NCBI GenBank assembly: GCA_007121465.1 | Contig: SKKL01000138.1 | Span: 1-40,914, forward strand | Source: Acidimicrobiales bacterium | GTDB lineage: Bacteria; Actinomycetota; Acidimicrobiia; Acidimicrobiales; SKKL01 | Reading direction: 5' to 3' | Length of the DNA stretch: 40,914 nucleotides | Shown here: positions 7,843-16,319 of the stretch, piece after piece | How the letters are laid out: every line of letters begins with the position of its first letter | Numbering within the stretch: position 1 is the stretch's first letter | Notes under the pieces: model-generated | Told to the model about the DNA's origin: nothing | Databases searched by the model: none | What the model saw: only the letters and a program-made list of their open reading frames with translations | Position numbers and translations under genes: made by a program

Positions 7843-8645
7843 ACCACCTGATGCGTGACCTGGCCCCGGTGGCCGACGACGCCTGGAACGAGATCACCGA
7901 GGAGGCGACCTCGGTGCTTCGCCAGTTCCTGGCAGCACGCAAGCTCGTCGAGTTCTCCGGACCGAAGGGATGGGCCCACGCGGCCGAGGTATCCGGTCGG
8001 GTCGACCGCCTGAATGGGTCGGCCCACGACGGAGTGAGCGGCGCCCTGCGCCAAGTTCATCCCCTCGTGGAGCTGCGCTCGGACTTCGAGCTCGACCGAT
8101 CCGAACTCGACGCGGTCGAACGTGGCTGTCCCGATCCCGACCTCGAGGCTGCCGCGGAGGCCGCTCGTCGACTCGCCCTGGCCGAGGACACCGCGGTGTT
8201 CGAGGGATACCCCGCCGCGGGGATCAAGGGCATCGCCGAAGCCTCCCCCCACGAGCCGATCACTCTCACCACCGACTACGAGGCCTACCCGAGCTCGGTG
8301 GCCAAAGCCGTCTCCCGGTTGCGTCTCGAAGGCGTCGAGGGACCCTACGGGATCGCCCTCGGGCCACGGTGCTACCAGGGCGTCATGGAGACCACCCAGC
8401 GGGGTGGCTACCCCGTCCTCCAGCACGTCCGCGACATCCTCGGTGGCCCCATCGTGTGGGCGCCCGCGGTGCACGGAGCGATCGTCGTCAGCCTCCGCGG
8501 CGGCGACTTCGAGATGGTCGTCGGCCAGGACGTCTCGATCGGCTACCGGTCCCACACCGAGTCGACGGTGGCGCTGTACCTCGAAGAGAGCATGACCTTC
8601 CGGGCGGTCGGTCCCGAGGCGGGCATCGCTCTCCGCTACGAGTGA
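7839..8645 (+). CDS. Encapsulin shell protein, family 1
   Basis: An HK97-fold protein that self-assembles into a hollow nanocompartment and packages the EncFtn encoded just upstream. At 268 aa it has the usual length for a family 1 encapsulin (T=1 shell of 60 subunits). The N-terminal arm MNHLMRDLAPVADDAWNEI, which forms the cargo-binding groove, is clear. So are the central GFEGYPAAGIKGI-like segment (here VFEGYPAAGIKGI), the E-loop/P-domain region, and the C-terminal DVSIGYRSHTESTVALYLEES. A GAGGAGAGG ribosome binding site lies inside the end of the cargo gene. The 437-aa track ORF starting at 7332 is an artefact: it runs through the cargo gene out of frame. No ferredoxin or second cargo gene adjoins the pair. 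Confidence 0.94.
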   Translation: MNHLMRDLAPVADDAWNEITEEATSVLRQFLAARKLVEFSGPKGWAHAAEVSGRVDRLNGSAHDGVSGALRQVHPLVELRSDFELDRSELDAVERGCPDPDLEAAAEAARRLALAEDTAVFEGYPAAGIKGIAEASPHEPITLTTDYEAYPSSVAKAVSRLRLEGVEGPYGIALGPRCYQGVMETTQRGGYPVLQHVRDILGGPIVWAPAVHGAIVVSLRGGDFEMVVGQDVSIGYRSHTESTVALYLEESMTFRAVGPEAGIALRYE

Positions 8646-8647
8646 GC

Positions 8648-8669
8648 GACTGACAGGTCCCTGGCAGTC
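8648..8669. terminator. Bidirectional hairpin after the encapsulin gene
   Basis: GACTG-a-CAGG-tc-CCTG-g-CAGTC forms a 9-bp stem with one A.G mismatch. It fills the whole gap between the convergent encapsulin and CorC-type genes. Confidence 0.65.
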
Positions 8670-9995
8670 TCAGGTGTGGTCCGTCGGGGCCGGGTCGTTC
8701 GATCCGGCCCCGATGTGTATCCGCACCTCGGCGACTGCGACGCCGTCCATGGCGACGACCTCGAGTCGATCGTCGTCGGCGGCAATGATGTCGCCCTCCT
8801 GGGGCACGCGACCGAGTCGGGCGGTGAGGAAGCCGGCCACGGTGTCCCAGGACCCCTCCGGCAGGTGGACGCCGGTGCGGGACGCGAGTTCGTCGGGGCG
8901 CAACGACCCTTCGACGAGATAGGTGCCGTACTCGTCGGGCCGCACCCGTTCACCGGAGCTGTCCGACTCGTCCTCGAACTCGCCGATCAGCTCCTCGAGC
9001 ACGTCCTCCATGGTGATCAGCCCGAGCACCACACCGTGCTCGTCGACGACCAGGGCGAGGTGCCGGCGCTCGTCGCGCATGCGGAGGAAGAGGTCCTCGA
9101 GAGCGAGATGGTCGGGCGTGACCATCACCGGCGAGGCGAGGTCGCCGGCGACCTCCTCGACCACCGGCCGACGAAGGAGCAGGTCCCGCGCATGGACGAC
9201 CCCGACCGGATGATCGAGATCGCCGTCATAGACGACGATGCGGGAGCGACCGGTCTCGACGGCGAGGGACTCCACGTCGACCAGCGGGGTCGAGGCATCG
9301 ACCGCGACGACCGAGGGACGAGGGGTCATCGCCGCGGTGGCGACGAGCCCCGACATCTCGATCGACCGGGCGAGCAGCTCGTGCTCATGGTGCTCGATCG
9401 AGCCTTCGTCGGCCGCTTCGTTGAGCAGGAGGATCAGATCCGCTGACGAGTGGGCCATGGCCAGCTCATCCTGGGGCTGGACGCCCACCGCCCGCACAAC
9501 CAGGTTCGCCAAGCGGTTCAGCAGCCAGATCACCGGGCGGAACACCACCGCGAAGGCACGAAAGGGACGGGCCAGGGTCAGGGCGCTGGATTCGGGATGG
9601 GAGATCGCCCAGGACTTGGGCGCCATCTCGCCGACGACCATGTGGAGGAACACCACGATCGACAAGGCGATCACGAAGGCGATGGCGTGGCTGGTGCCCG
9701 ACGGCAGGTCGATGCCCACCCCCGCGATCGCCGACTCGAGCAGACGGGCCACCGCCGGCTCGGCGATGATGCCGAGACCGAGCGAGCACATGGTGATACC
9801 GAGCTGGGCACCGGCGAGCATCAGCGAGAGCTCCCGCAAGCCGGCCCGGGCGTGGCGGGCCCGCCGGTCGCCCTCCGCCGCGAGCTGTTCGATGCGGGAC
9901 CGGCGCGAGGCCAGCAGGGCGAACTCCGCCGCGACGAAGAACCCGTTGGCGCCCAGCAGGGCGATGGCGATGCCGATGGCGAGGAGCGGGCTCAC
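8670..9995 (-). CDS. CNNM/CorC (DUF21-CBS-CorC_HlyC) membrane protein, second of pair
   Basis: A 441-aa member of the hemolysin C/CorC/CNNM family, now regarded as Mg2+ (and possibly Co2+) transporters or their regulators. An N-terminal DUF21 domain with about 3-4 membrane segments (residues 1-200, GANGFFVAAEFALLASRR) is followed by two CBS motifs (about 215-340, VVDEHGVVLGLITMEDVLEE). A CorC_HlyC domain (about 355-435) ends the chain. The GTG start overlaps the stop of the upstream paralogue (GTGA), so the two are translated together and may form a heteromer. The DNA-haemolysis names in databases are historical. Confidence 0.9.
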   Translation of the reverse strand: MSPLLAIGIAIALLGANGFFVAAEFALLASRRSRIEQLAAEGDRRARHARAGLRELSLMLAGAQLGITMCSLGLGIIAEPAVARLLESAIAGVGIDLPSGTSHAIAFVIALSIVVFLHMVVGEMAPKSWAISHPESSALTLARPFRAFAVVFRPVIWLLNRLANLVVRAVGVQPQDELAMAHSSADLILLLNEAADEGSIEHHEHELLARSIEMSGLVATAAMTPRPSVVAVDASTPLVDVESLAVETGRSRIVVYDGDLDHPVGVVHARDLLLRRPVVEEVAGDLASPVMVTPDHLALEDLFLRMRDERRHLALVVDEHGVVLGLITMEDVLEELIGEFEDESDSSGERVRPDEYGTYLVEGSLRPDELASRTGVHLPEGSWDTVAGFLTARLGRVPQEGDIIAADDDRLEVVAMDGVAVAEVRIHIGAGSNDPAPTDHT

Positions 9996-11359
9996 TTCTC
10001 GTCGCTCCCGTCGTCGACGGGACGCTCGTGGATCTGCAGTTCGACCCTGACCACCCGTCGCCGATCCATGGCCACCACCCTCAGCTCGACTCCCGCGACG
10101 AGCACGGCGTCGCCCACCTCGGGAATTCGGCCGAGCCGTTCCATGACCACTCCGGCCACGGTGTCGTAGGGGCCCTCGGGAAGAAGCAGGTCGGTCTCCC
10201 GTTCGATCTCGTGCAATCGAAGATCTCCGGCGACCAGCCAGCGGTCATGGCCGAGGTCGACGACCGCCTCGGGCTCCTCGGAGTCGAACTCGTCCTCGAT
10301 CTCTCCGACGAGCTCCTCGAGCAGATCCTCGATGGTGAGAACGCCGACGGTCCCACCGTGTTCGTCGACGACGATGGCCAGCGGACTCGACCCCGAGCGC
10401 AGCTCGGCGAGGACACGGTGCAGGCCAGCCGACTCGGGCACCGCCAACGCCGGGCGACCGAGGTCACGGACGCGTGCGTTCGCCCTCCGGTCGGGGGGCA
10501 CCCCGAGCAGATCCTTCGCGTGGACCATGCCGACCACTTCGTCCCACTCGTCCACGATCGGAAAGCGGGTGTGGCGACTCGATGCCGTCAGCTCGACGAG
10601 GTCCTCCCCGGTGGCGTCGACCGGGATCGACTCGACGCGGTTCCAGGGAACCATGACCTCAGCGGCGTCGCGCTCCCTGAACTCCAACGCCCGTCGGAGC
10701 AGCTCGGCTTGGGAGCCGGAGAGAGAGCCGGCCTCCGACGATGCCTCGACGATGTGCCCGAGCTCGTCGGCTTCGACCCCGCCGGTCACCTCCCCGACCG
10801 GTTCGATACCGAGCGCCCGCAAGAGGCGGTTGGCAGCGCCGTCGAAGAGGCTGATCACCGGTCCGGCCAGGCGCAGGTACCAGAGCGTCGACCGAGCCAG
10901 CCACCGCGCCACCGGCTCCGGTCGGGCGATGGCGAGGTTCTTCGGGGCCAACTCCCCGAAGATCATCTGGGCGCCGGTGGCGAGGACGAATCCCACCGAC
11001 AGCGCCACCCCGGCAACGGCGCCGTCGGGCACACCGAGCAGGCTCATCACCGGTTGCAGGGCGCGACCGAGGGTGGGCTCGGCGATGAACCCCACGAGCA
11101 GCGAGGTGACCGTGATGCCGAGTTGGGCGCCCGACAACATGAACGAGAGACGTCCGAGCACGTCCAGCGCCCGCCCCGAGGCGTCGTCACCTCCCTGGTG
11201 GGAGTCGGCGAGGCGGGTCCGGCGCGCGGCGACGAAGCTGAACTCCGCGGCCACGAAGTAGCCATTCGCCGCGATGAGCAGGACCACGACCGCCAGGCCG
11301 GCGAGGACCGATGCGCTCAAGCGGGCGCCTCGCGCCGCGAACGGGTGGGTGGTCGACAC
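9992..11359 (-). CDS. CNNM/CorC (DUF21-CBS-CorC_HlyC) membrane protein, first of pair
   Basis: A paralogue of the next gene with the same domain order: DUF21 (about residues 17-215, NGYFVAAEFSFVAARRTR), two CBS motifs (about 230-350, VVDEHGGTVGVLTIEDLLEE) and CorC_HlyC (about 365-450). Probable divalent cation transport or its control at the inner membrane. The 694-aa track ORF extends antisense through the divergent gene and is not real upstream. Two starts are possible: GTG 11359 (455 aa, chosen) and TTG 11320, which would begin right at the first membrane helix. A TACCGT box about 20 nt upstream of 11359 supports the longer form. This gene is transcribed first and overlaps its partner by 4 bp. 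Confidence 0.87.
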   Translation of the reverse strand: MSTTHPFAARGARLSASVLAGLAVVVLLIAANGYFVAAEFSFVAARRTRLADSHQGGDDASGRALDVLGRLSFMLSGAQLGITVTSLLVGFIAEPTLGRALQPVMSLLGVPDGAVAGVALSVGFVLATGAQMIFGELAPKNLAIARPEPVARWLARSTLWYLRLAGPVISLFDGAANRLLRALGIEPVGEVTGGVEADELGHIVEASSEAGSLSGSQAELLRRALEFRERDAAEVMVPWNRVESIPVDATGEDLVELTASSRHTRFPIVDEWDEVVGMVHAKDLLGVPPDRRANARVRDLGRPALAVPESAGLHRVLAELRSGSSPLAIVVDEHGGTVGVLTIEDLLEELVGEIEDEFDSEEPEAVVDLGHDRWLVAGDLRLHEIERETDLLLPEGPYDTVAGVVMERLGRIPEVGDAVLVAGVELRVVAMDRRRVVRVELQIHERPVDDGSDEK

Positions 11360-11415
11360 GACCGGTGTGGCACGGGTGTCACGGTAGCCGAGCCGTGACC
11401 CCGTCACGCCCCGGG

Positions 11416-11421
11416 TAGCGT
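11416..11421 (+). promoter_or_regulatory. -10 box, probable leaderless transcript
   Basis: TAGCGT lies exactly 7 nt before ATG 11429, with no Shine-Dalgarno sequence between. It is the same box and spacing as at cysS on the other strand. Confidence 0.55.
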
Positions 11422-11428
11422 CATAGCG

Positions 11429-12490
11429 ATGGACGAGGCCGACCACGACCGGAGACGGCTGCCCGACGGCGTTGTCCCCGAGGTCCCTCCCACCGATCGT
11501 CGCGGGGTGGCCGGGCGGGTCGCCATCATCCTGGTGGCGGGAATCTGTCTCTACGTCTTCGCTCCGAGCCTCGTCGACGTGTACGGCTCCTGGGACGAGG
11601 TGGTCACCCTCCAACCCCTGTGGATCATCGCCATCGTGGGGTTCCAGGTCCTCAGCTTCGCGTGCCTGTGGCACCTCCAACGGCTGGCGCTGCGCACCGA
11701 CGAGTGGTTCGGTGTCGTGACCTCCCAGCTGGCGGGCAACGCCTTCAGCCGGGTCGTCCCCGGAGGAGCCGCGGCCGGGGTGGCGATGCAGATGCGGATA
11801 CTCACCCGGGCCGGGGTCGACACCGCCACCGCGGCCTCGTCGCTCACCGCGGTCTCCCTGCTCACCACCGGGATCGTCTTCGCCCTCCCCGTGCTCGCGA
11901 TACCCGCCATGGTGGCCGGCACGCCGGTCCGGGGTCCGCTGCTCACCGCGGTGGTGCTCGGCTTCGGTGTGTTCGTGCTCCTCGTCGCCGCCGGGGCGTG
12001 GCTCTACCGGTCCGACCGCCCGCTGGTCGCAATCGGCCGGGCGGTCCAGGCGATCCGCAACCGGGTGCGTCGCCATGAGGAGCCCGTCACCGACCTCCCC
12101 GACCGCCTCGTCCTCGAAAGGGTCCTGGTGCGACGCACGATCGGCGAGCGCGGCTCAGAGGCGCTGCTCGCCGCCGTCGGACGCTCGATGTTCGACTACC
12201 TCTCGCTGCTCGCCGCCCTCGCGGCGGTGGGGGTCAACCCGAACCCGTCCCTCGTCCTGCTTGCCTTCGTGACCGCAATGGTGCTCGGGATGATCCCCAT
12301 CACCCCAGGGGGCATCGGCTTCGTCGAGGCGGGCCTCACCGCCACCCTCACCCTGGCCGGGGTGAGCGCCGCCGACGCGGTGGTCGCCACCGCGGCCTAC
12401 CGGTTCGCCGCCTTCTGGTTGCCCCTGCCGGCCGGACTGGCCGGGTACGTCGCCTTCCGCATCCGCCTCGGTCGCCTCGTCTCGACCTGA
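11429..12490 (+). CDS. UPF0104/lysylphosphatidylglycerol synthase-like multi-pass membrane protein
   Basis: A 353-aa integral membrane protein with about 8 hydrophobic segments, matching the LPG synthase transmembrane family (flippase part of MprF, AglD C-terminus). Typical blocks are visible: NAFSRVVPGGAAAGVAMQMR after the second or third helix, and ITPGGIGFVEAGLTA near the C-terminus. There is no soluble aminoacyltransferase domain, so this is not a full MprF. Members of this family are thought to flip or handle lipid-linked substrates. The substrate here is unknown. It is divergent from the CorC pair, across a 69-bp promoter region, and no neighbour suggests a glycolipid pathway. Confidence 0.82.
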   Translation: MDEADHDRRRLPDGVVPEVPPTDRRGVAGRVAIILVAGICLYVFAPSLVDVYGSWDEVVTLQPLWIIAIVGFQVLSFACLWHLQRLALRTDEWFGVVTSQLAGNAFSRVVPGGAAAGVAMQMRILTRAGVDTATAASSLTAVSLLTTGIVFALPVLAIPAMVAGTPVRGPLLTAVVLGFGVFVLLVAAGAWLYRSDRPLVAIGRAVQAIRNRVRRHEEPVTDLPDRLVLERVLVRRTIGERGSEALLAAVGRSMFDYLSLLAALAAVGVNPNPSLVLLAFVTAMVLGMIPITPGGIGFVEAGLTATLTLAGVSAADAVVATAAYRFAAFWLPLPAGLAGYVAFRIRLGRLVST

Positions 12491-12537
12491 CCACGCCGCG
12501 ATCGCTCGCCGGTTCGATCCGAGGACCGGGCCCCCTC

Positions 12538-12562
12538 TACCATCCCTGAGTCCTGTTGACTC
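12538..12562 (+). promoter_or_regulatory. Promoter and small inverted repeat before the acyl-CoA synthetase
   Basis: A TACCAT -10-like box (12538-12543) precedes a perfect 5-bp inverted repeat GAGTC-ctgtt-GACTC (12548-12562). This repeat covers the expected transcription start and abuts the ribosome binding site AAGGGGGA. It could be a small operator or an initiation hairpin. Confidence 0.35.
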
Positions 12563-12575
12563 GAAGGGGGAGCTC

Positions 12576-14270
12576 ATGTCCGGTCTGACCTGGGAAGAGG
12601 CATCCGCGCAGATCTGTGGGCCCGAGGGTCCGTTCGCCGTGCACGACGAAGAGATCCGCGGCATCTCGACCAAGGTGGTGAACACCGCTCCTCCGCTGCT
12701 CAAGAACCTCTTCGACCTGGGTCGCGTGCGGGGCGACGAGCTCTACATCGTCTACGAGGACGAGCACTACACCTGGGCCGACACCATGGCTCGGGCCGAC
12801 GCCATCGGATCGATGCTGGTCAACCGCTACGGCATCCAAAAGGGCGACCGCGTCGCCATCGCCATGCGCAACTACCCCGAGTGGATCTTCTCGTTCGTGG
12901 GCATCACCTCGATCGGCGCGGTGGCCGTCCCCCTCAACGCGTGGTGGACCGGCGAGGAGCTGGAGTTCGGCCTGACCGACTCGGGCACCAAGGTGCTCAT
13001 CGCCGACCAGGAGCGCCTCGACCGGATCGAGCCGGTCCTCGGCGACCTCGACGTGACGGCGGTGGGCGTGCGCCTCGACCGTGACATCGACGGCGTCGCC
13101 CGCTTCGAGGACGTTCTCCCTCTCGGCGATCCGCTCCCCGAGGTCGACGTCGACACCGACGACGACGTCACGATCCTCTACACCTCGGGCACCACCGGCA
13201 AGCCCAAGGGCGCCGTGTCGACCAACCGAGCCGTCGTCCACGCCATGATGGCCTACGCCTGCAAGGCCATCATCGACCGCACCCGCCAAGGCGACGATCC
13301 TCAGCCCAAGAGCGGCGGCCCCGAGTACCCCCCGTGCTCGATCCTCACGGTCCCGCTCTTCCACGTCACCGGTTGCGTGCCGGTCATGATCGGCTCGTTC
13401 CTGTCGGGCTCGAAGCTGGTGATCATGTACAAGTGGGATCCGGGCCGGGCGCTCCAGCTCGTCGAGCGCGAGCGGGTCACCCAGTTCGTCGGGGTGCCCA
13501 CCATGTCGTGGGACATGCTCGAGCACCCGGACTTCGAGAAGTACGACACATCGAGCCTCCAGGTGGTCGGAGGTGGCGGTGCTCCCGCGCCCGCCGAGCT
13601 GGTCAAGCGCATCGAAGGCAACTTCAAGCGAGGCCGGCCCACGATCGGCTACGGCATGACCGAGACCAACGCCTACGGGCCGGGGAACTCCGGCGACGAC
13701 TATGTGAGCCATCCCACCAGCGCCGGGCGAACCGTGCCCTTCGTGGAGCTGCGTGTCACCAACGCCGACGACGAGGTGCTCCCCGCCGGCGAGGTGGGCG
13801 AGATCTGGTTCAAGGGGCCCCACCTCATCCGCGGCTACTGGAACCGCCCCGAGGAGACCGCCGAGACCATCGTCGACGGGTGGCTGCGTAGCGGCGACAT
13901 CGGCTACGTCGACGAGGACGGCTTCGTCTACGTGGTCGACCGCGCCAAGGACATGGTCTTGAGGGGTGGCGAGAACGTCTACTGCGCCGAGGTCGAGTCG
14001 GCCATCTACGAACACCCCGCCATCCACGAGGCTGCGGTCTTCGGCATCCCCCACGAGCGACTCGGTGAGGAAGTCGCGGCCGCGGTGCTCCCCAAGCCGG
14101 GCGAGTCGATCGACGTCGACGAACTCACTGCCCACCTGAAGGATCGACTGTCCGGCTTCAAGGTCCCGACCCAGATCTTCGTCCACGACACCGAGCTCCC
14201 CCGCAACGCGGCGGGCAAGATCCTCAAGCGCGAGCTGCGTGATGCCGTGGTGGCCGACAGCCAGAGCTGA
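12576..14270 (+). CDS. Acyl-CoA synthetase (class I adenylate-forming, FadD-like)
   Basis: Activates a carboxylic acid to acyl-CoA through an acyl-AMP. The 564-aa chain carries all family signatures: the P-loop-like LYTSGTTGKPKG (about 199-210), YGMTETNA (about 359), the hinge region GWLRSGDIGYVDEDGF (about 435) with DRAKDMVLRGGENVY, and the catalytic lysine K548 in AAGKILKRE. The start ATG has a good AAGGGGGA site 4-5 nt upstream. It is monocistronic, followed by a hairpin and a convergent hypothetical gene. Acid chain length cannot be deduced. Given the esterases and monooxygenases 5-15 kb downstream, it may activate the acids they release (inference). Confidence 0.92.
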   Translation: MSGLTWEEASAQICGPEGPFAVHDEEIRGISTKVVNTAPPLLKNLFDLGRVRGDELYIVYEDEHYTWADTMARADAIGSMLVNRYGIQKGDRVAIAMRNYPEWIFSFVGITSIGAVAVPLNAWWTGEELEFGLTDSGTKVLIADQERLDRIEPVLGDLDVTAVGVRLDRDIDGVARFEDVLPLGDPLPEVDVDTDDDVTILYTSGTTGKPKGAVSTNRAVVHAMMAYACKAIIDRTRQGDDPQPKSGGPEYPPCSILTVPLFHVTGCVPVMIGSFLSGSKLVIMYKWDPGRALQLVERERVTQFVGVPTMSWDMLEHPDFEKYDTSSLQVVGGGGAPAPAELVKRIEGNFKRGRPTIGYGMTETNAYGPGNSGDDYVSHPTSAGRTVPFVELRVTNADDEVLPAGEVGEIWFKGPHLIRGYWNRPEETAETIVDGWLRSGDIGYVDEDGFVYVVDRAKDMVLRGGENVYCAEVESAIYEHPAIHEAAVFGIPHERLGEEVAAAVLPKPGESIDVDELTAHLKDRLSGFKVPTQIFVHDTELPRNAAGKILKRELRDAVVADSQS

Positions 14271-14286
14271 CCGCGGAAGCCCGCGG
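14271..14286. terminator. Hairpin between convergent genes
   Basis: CCGCGG-AAGC-CCGCGG, a 6-bp GC stem with a 4-nt loop, lies directly after the acyl-CoA synthetase stop and before the convergent gene's stop. Confidence 0.45.
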
Positions 14287-14299
14287 GCGGGCCGACGCG

Positions 14300-14992
14300 T
14301 CAGTGTGCTCCGAGCACTCGCGGCGCTTCGGCCGCCAGCGGGCTGATCGTGCTCATCAGGTCGTCGAGTTGGTCTCGGCCGACGAGCAGCACCAACCGGA
14401 TCGCCGGCACCCGCGTCTCACAGGTACGGCCGCGGTAGGTGTTGGTCCGACACAACTCGGTGGCCTCCCGCTCGATGCACCGAGCGAGGCCATCGACCGC
14501 GGCGACGAGCGCGGGCTCTCGGTGCGCGTCGACGCACACCGCGACCTCGACGTCGCCCCGGGAGCCACGGTTCCCATCGACACGGTTCGTCTCGACGCGG
14601 TTCCCCTCGACCCGGTCGCCGTCGACACGGCTCCCCGGCGCCGGTGAGGCCAGGTCGCCGACGACCCGCACCCCCGAGTCCGAGGCGAGCGTCGCCGCTC
14701 GGGCCGCCATGCTCCCGCCCTCAGCGGCCGAGAGAGGAAGATGGGCCGTCGCGACGTACGAAGCGATGGTGTAGCGGGTTCCCCGTCGAGGGTCGGGGGT
14801 CGTCCAGTCGATCGCCGAGCGGGGCGGCGGCTCGGCCACGACGTGCCCACAGCCGAGAGCTTCCAGGGCCGCGAAGAGATCCGTGGGCGGCTCCGTGCCG
14901 TCGTATCGGATCACCAACTCGGGCCCGCTACCGGCCCGAGCCGGAACGAAGCTCAACTCGGCGTCGATGGTCGACGAGGGCTGGTTGTCCAT
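14300..14992 (-). CDS. Hypothetical protein with internal pentapeptide repeat
   Basis: Not recognised. ATG 14992 is preceded by a GATGGGGGT ribosome binding site, giving 230 aa; the track start at 15034 is less likely. The sequence has no signal peptide or membrane helix. An N-terminal alpha/beta-looking half (ELVIRYDG, YTIASYVATAHLPLSA) and a C-terminal half with four cysteines (C153, C172, C181, C191) flank a low-complexity stretch at residues 121-145 of five-residue units such as DRVEG and NRVDG. The paired cysteines could bind metal or form disulfides. The gene is convergent with the acyl-CoA synthetase and co-oriented with the PLDc_N gene. GC-rich third positions support real coding. Confidence 0.6.
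   Translation of the reverse strand: MDNQPSSTIDAELSFVPARAGSGPELVIRYDGTEPPTDLFAALEALGCGHVVAEPPPRSAIDWTTPDPRRGTRYTIASYVATAHLPLSAAEGGSMAARAATLASDSGVRVVGDLASPAPGSRVDGDRVEGNRVETNRVDGNRGSRGDVEVAVCVDAHREPALVAAVDGLARCIEREATELCRTNTYRGRTCETRVPAIRLVLLVGRDQLDDLMSTISPLAAEAPRVLGAH
14563..14637 (-). repeat. 15-bp minisatellite, about 5 units, inside a coding region
   Basis: Imperfect 15-bp units of the type CGACACGGTTCGTCT repeat about five times in frame. On the coding (minus) strand they give five-residue units (NRVDG, NRVET, DRVEG). The length is a multiple of three, so copy-number change would not break the frame. Confidence 0.75.
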
Positions 14993-15067
14993 ACCCCCAT
15001 CATCGGTGGTGAACCTGCAGGTAGCGACGTCCACCCGGTCACGGTCCAGTGACCATCACCTGACGCG

Positions 15068-15364
15068 TTACTGACCGTCCGATCGCGACGAACGGCCGGG
15101 CCAGTCGGGGCGGTCCTCGGGCGGGACGAAACCGCTGCCGCCATAGCGCGTCGCGCCACCCACCGGAGCTCCCGGCAGGGGGCGTCCCACCAGCAGCCAG
15201 GCAACGGCTCCGAGCACGGGCACGATGAGCACGATCGTCACCCACAGCGCCTTGGGGAGGCGCCGGGCCGCCGCTTCATCGGTGCGCACCACGTCGGAGA
15301 GCGCGTAGATCCACACGCCCAGGGCGAGGGCGACTCCGAGAACGGGGAGGAGGATACGGATCAT
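15068..15364 (-). CDS. Small membrane protein with PLDc_N domain
   Basis: A 98-aa protein with two hydrophobic helices (about residues 3-25 and 40-62) separated by a short charged loop, IYALSDVVRTDEAAARRLPK, and then W-VTIVLIVPVLGAVAWLLVGRP. This is the pattern of the phospholipase D-nuclease N-terminal (PLDc_N) family. That family name comes from its place in some cardiolipin synthases, and stand-alone copies are common in actinobacteria with no known function. The C-terminal tail is Gly/Pro-rich and hydrophilic. An AGGAG site lies 5 nt before the ATG, and a TAAGCT -10-like box about 35 nt upstream. It is divergent from the SDR gene. Confidence 0.8.
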   Translation of the reverse strand: MIRILLPVLGVALALGVWIYALSDVVRTDEAAARRLPKALWVTIVLIVPVLGAVAWLLVGRPLPGAPVGGATRYGGSGFVPPEDRPDWPGRSSRSDGQ

Positions 15365-15498
15365 GACGGCTCCTGCGGCGGACGGGGGACCGTCCTGAGC
15401 TTAGCGACGCCGACCTCTCGTACCTGCGCGCCGACGCCCCACTACCCTCGGAGACGACACGCCCGACCGGGCCGTGTTCGAACGATGAGGGGGGACTC

Positions 15499-16293
15499 AT
15501 GGGGACGATGGAGGGACGGGTCGCGCTGGTCACCGGCGCCAGCCGAGGCATCGGAGAAGCCATCGCGGCGCGCTTCGCCGCCGAAGGGGCCGCGGTGGCG
15601 GTCACCGCCCGCACCGTCGAGGAGGGTGATCACCCGCTGCCGGGCAGCATCTCCGGCACGGTCGCCGCCATCCGCGACGCCGGTGGGGTGGCGATCGCCG
15701 TCGCCGCCGACCTCGGCCGGAGCGAGGATCGAGGTCGTCTCGTCGAGGAGGTCACCAACGAGCTCGGACCGATCGACGTGTTGGTCAACAACGCGGCCAT
15801 CACGTGGTTCGAGCCGGTGGTGGACTTCGACGAGGGTCACTGGCGCATGATGTTCGAGGTGCAGGTGCGGGCACCGTTCGAGCTCGCCCAGCTCGTGCTC
15901 CCCGGCATGCGCGAGCGAGGCTCGGGATGGATCCTCAACATCTCCTCGGGAGCGGGACGCCATCCCGAGGGCCCGCCGTACGGGCCGGCCGGGGGAGGCA
16001 CGGTCTATGGCATGTGCAAGGCCGCACTCGAGCGCTTCACCACCGGGCTGGCCTCGGAGGTCCACAGCGACGGGATCGCGGTCAACGTCGTCTCCCCCTC
16101 GGGACTGGTGGTGACCCCCGGCGTTCGCCACCATCGCCTACACGAACGGGTGCCCGAGTCCCGCCATGAGCCGGTCTCCTACATGTCCGAGGCGGCCCAC
16201 GCGTTGTGCACGGGTGATCCGGCCACGGTGACCGGAATGGTCACCTACGCTCAGCCGTGCCTCGAGGAGCTCGGTGTTCCGCTGCCCGAGTAG
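15499..16293 (+). CDS. SDR family oxidoreductase
   Basis: An NAD(P)-dependent classical short-chain dehydrogenase/reductase, 264 aa. The nucleotide-binding motif is TGASRGIG (12-19), NNAA is at 97-100, and the catalytic residues are Ser149/150 and Y170-x3-K174 (YGMCK). It oxidises an alcohol or reduces a ketone, and the substrate is unknown. An ATG after a GAGGGGGGAC ribosome binding site defines the start, and a TACCCT -10-like box lies about 55 nt upstream. The C-terminal part has a longer loop than usual (HHRLHERVPESRHEP). A strong 12-bp hairpin ends the transcript before a convergent acyl-CoA dehydrogenase. Confidence 0.9.
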   Translation: MGTMEGRVALVTGASRGIGEAIAARFAAEGAAVAVTARTVEEGDHPLPGSISGTVAAIRDAGGVAIAVAADLGRSEDRGRLVEEVTNELGPIDVLVNNAAITWFEPVVDFDEGHWRMMFEVQVRAPFELAQLVLPGMRERGSGWILNISSGAGRHPEGPPYGPAGGGTVYGMCKAALERFTTGLASEVHSDGIAVNVVSPSGLVVTPGVRHHRLHERVPESRHEPVSYMSEAAHALCTGDPATVTGMVTYAQPCLEELGVPLPE

Positions 16294-16319
16294 GCAAGAC
16301 GCCGCCCACCCCGGACGCG

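Noticed and set aside
11360-12076. 5' extension of the CorC-type ORF (694 aa)
   Set aside because: Antisense through the UPF0104 gene, with low-complexity composition.
14583-14637. Possible CRISPR-like short repeats
   Set aside because: The 15-bp units are contiguous, in frame and without spacers, so this is a coding minisatellite.
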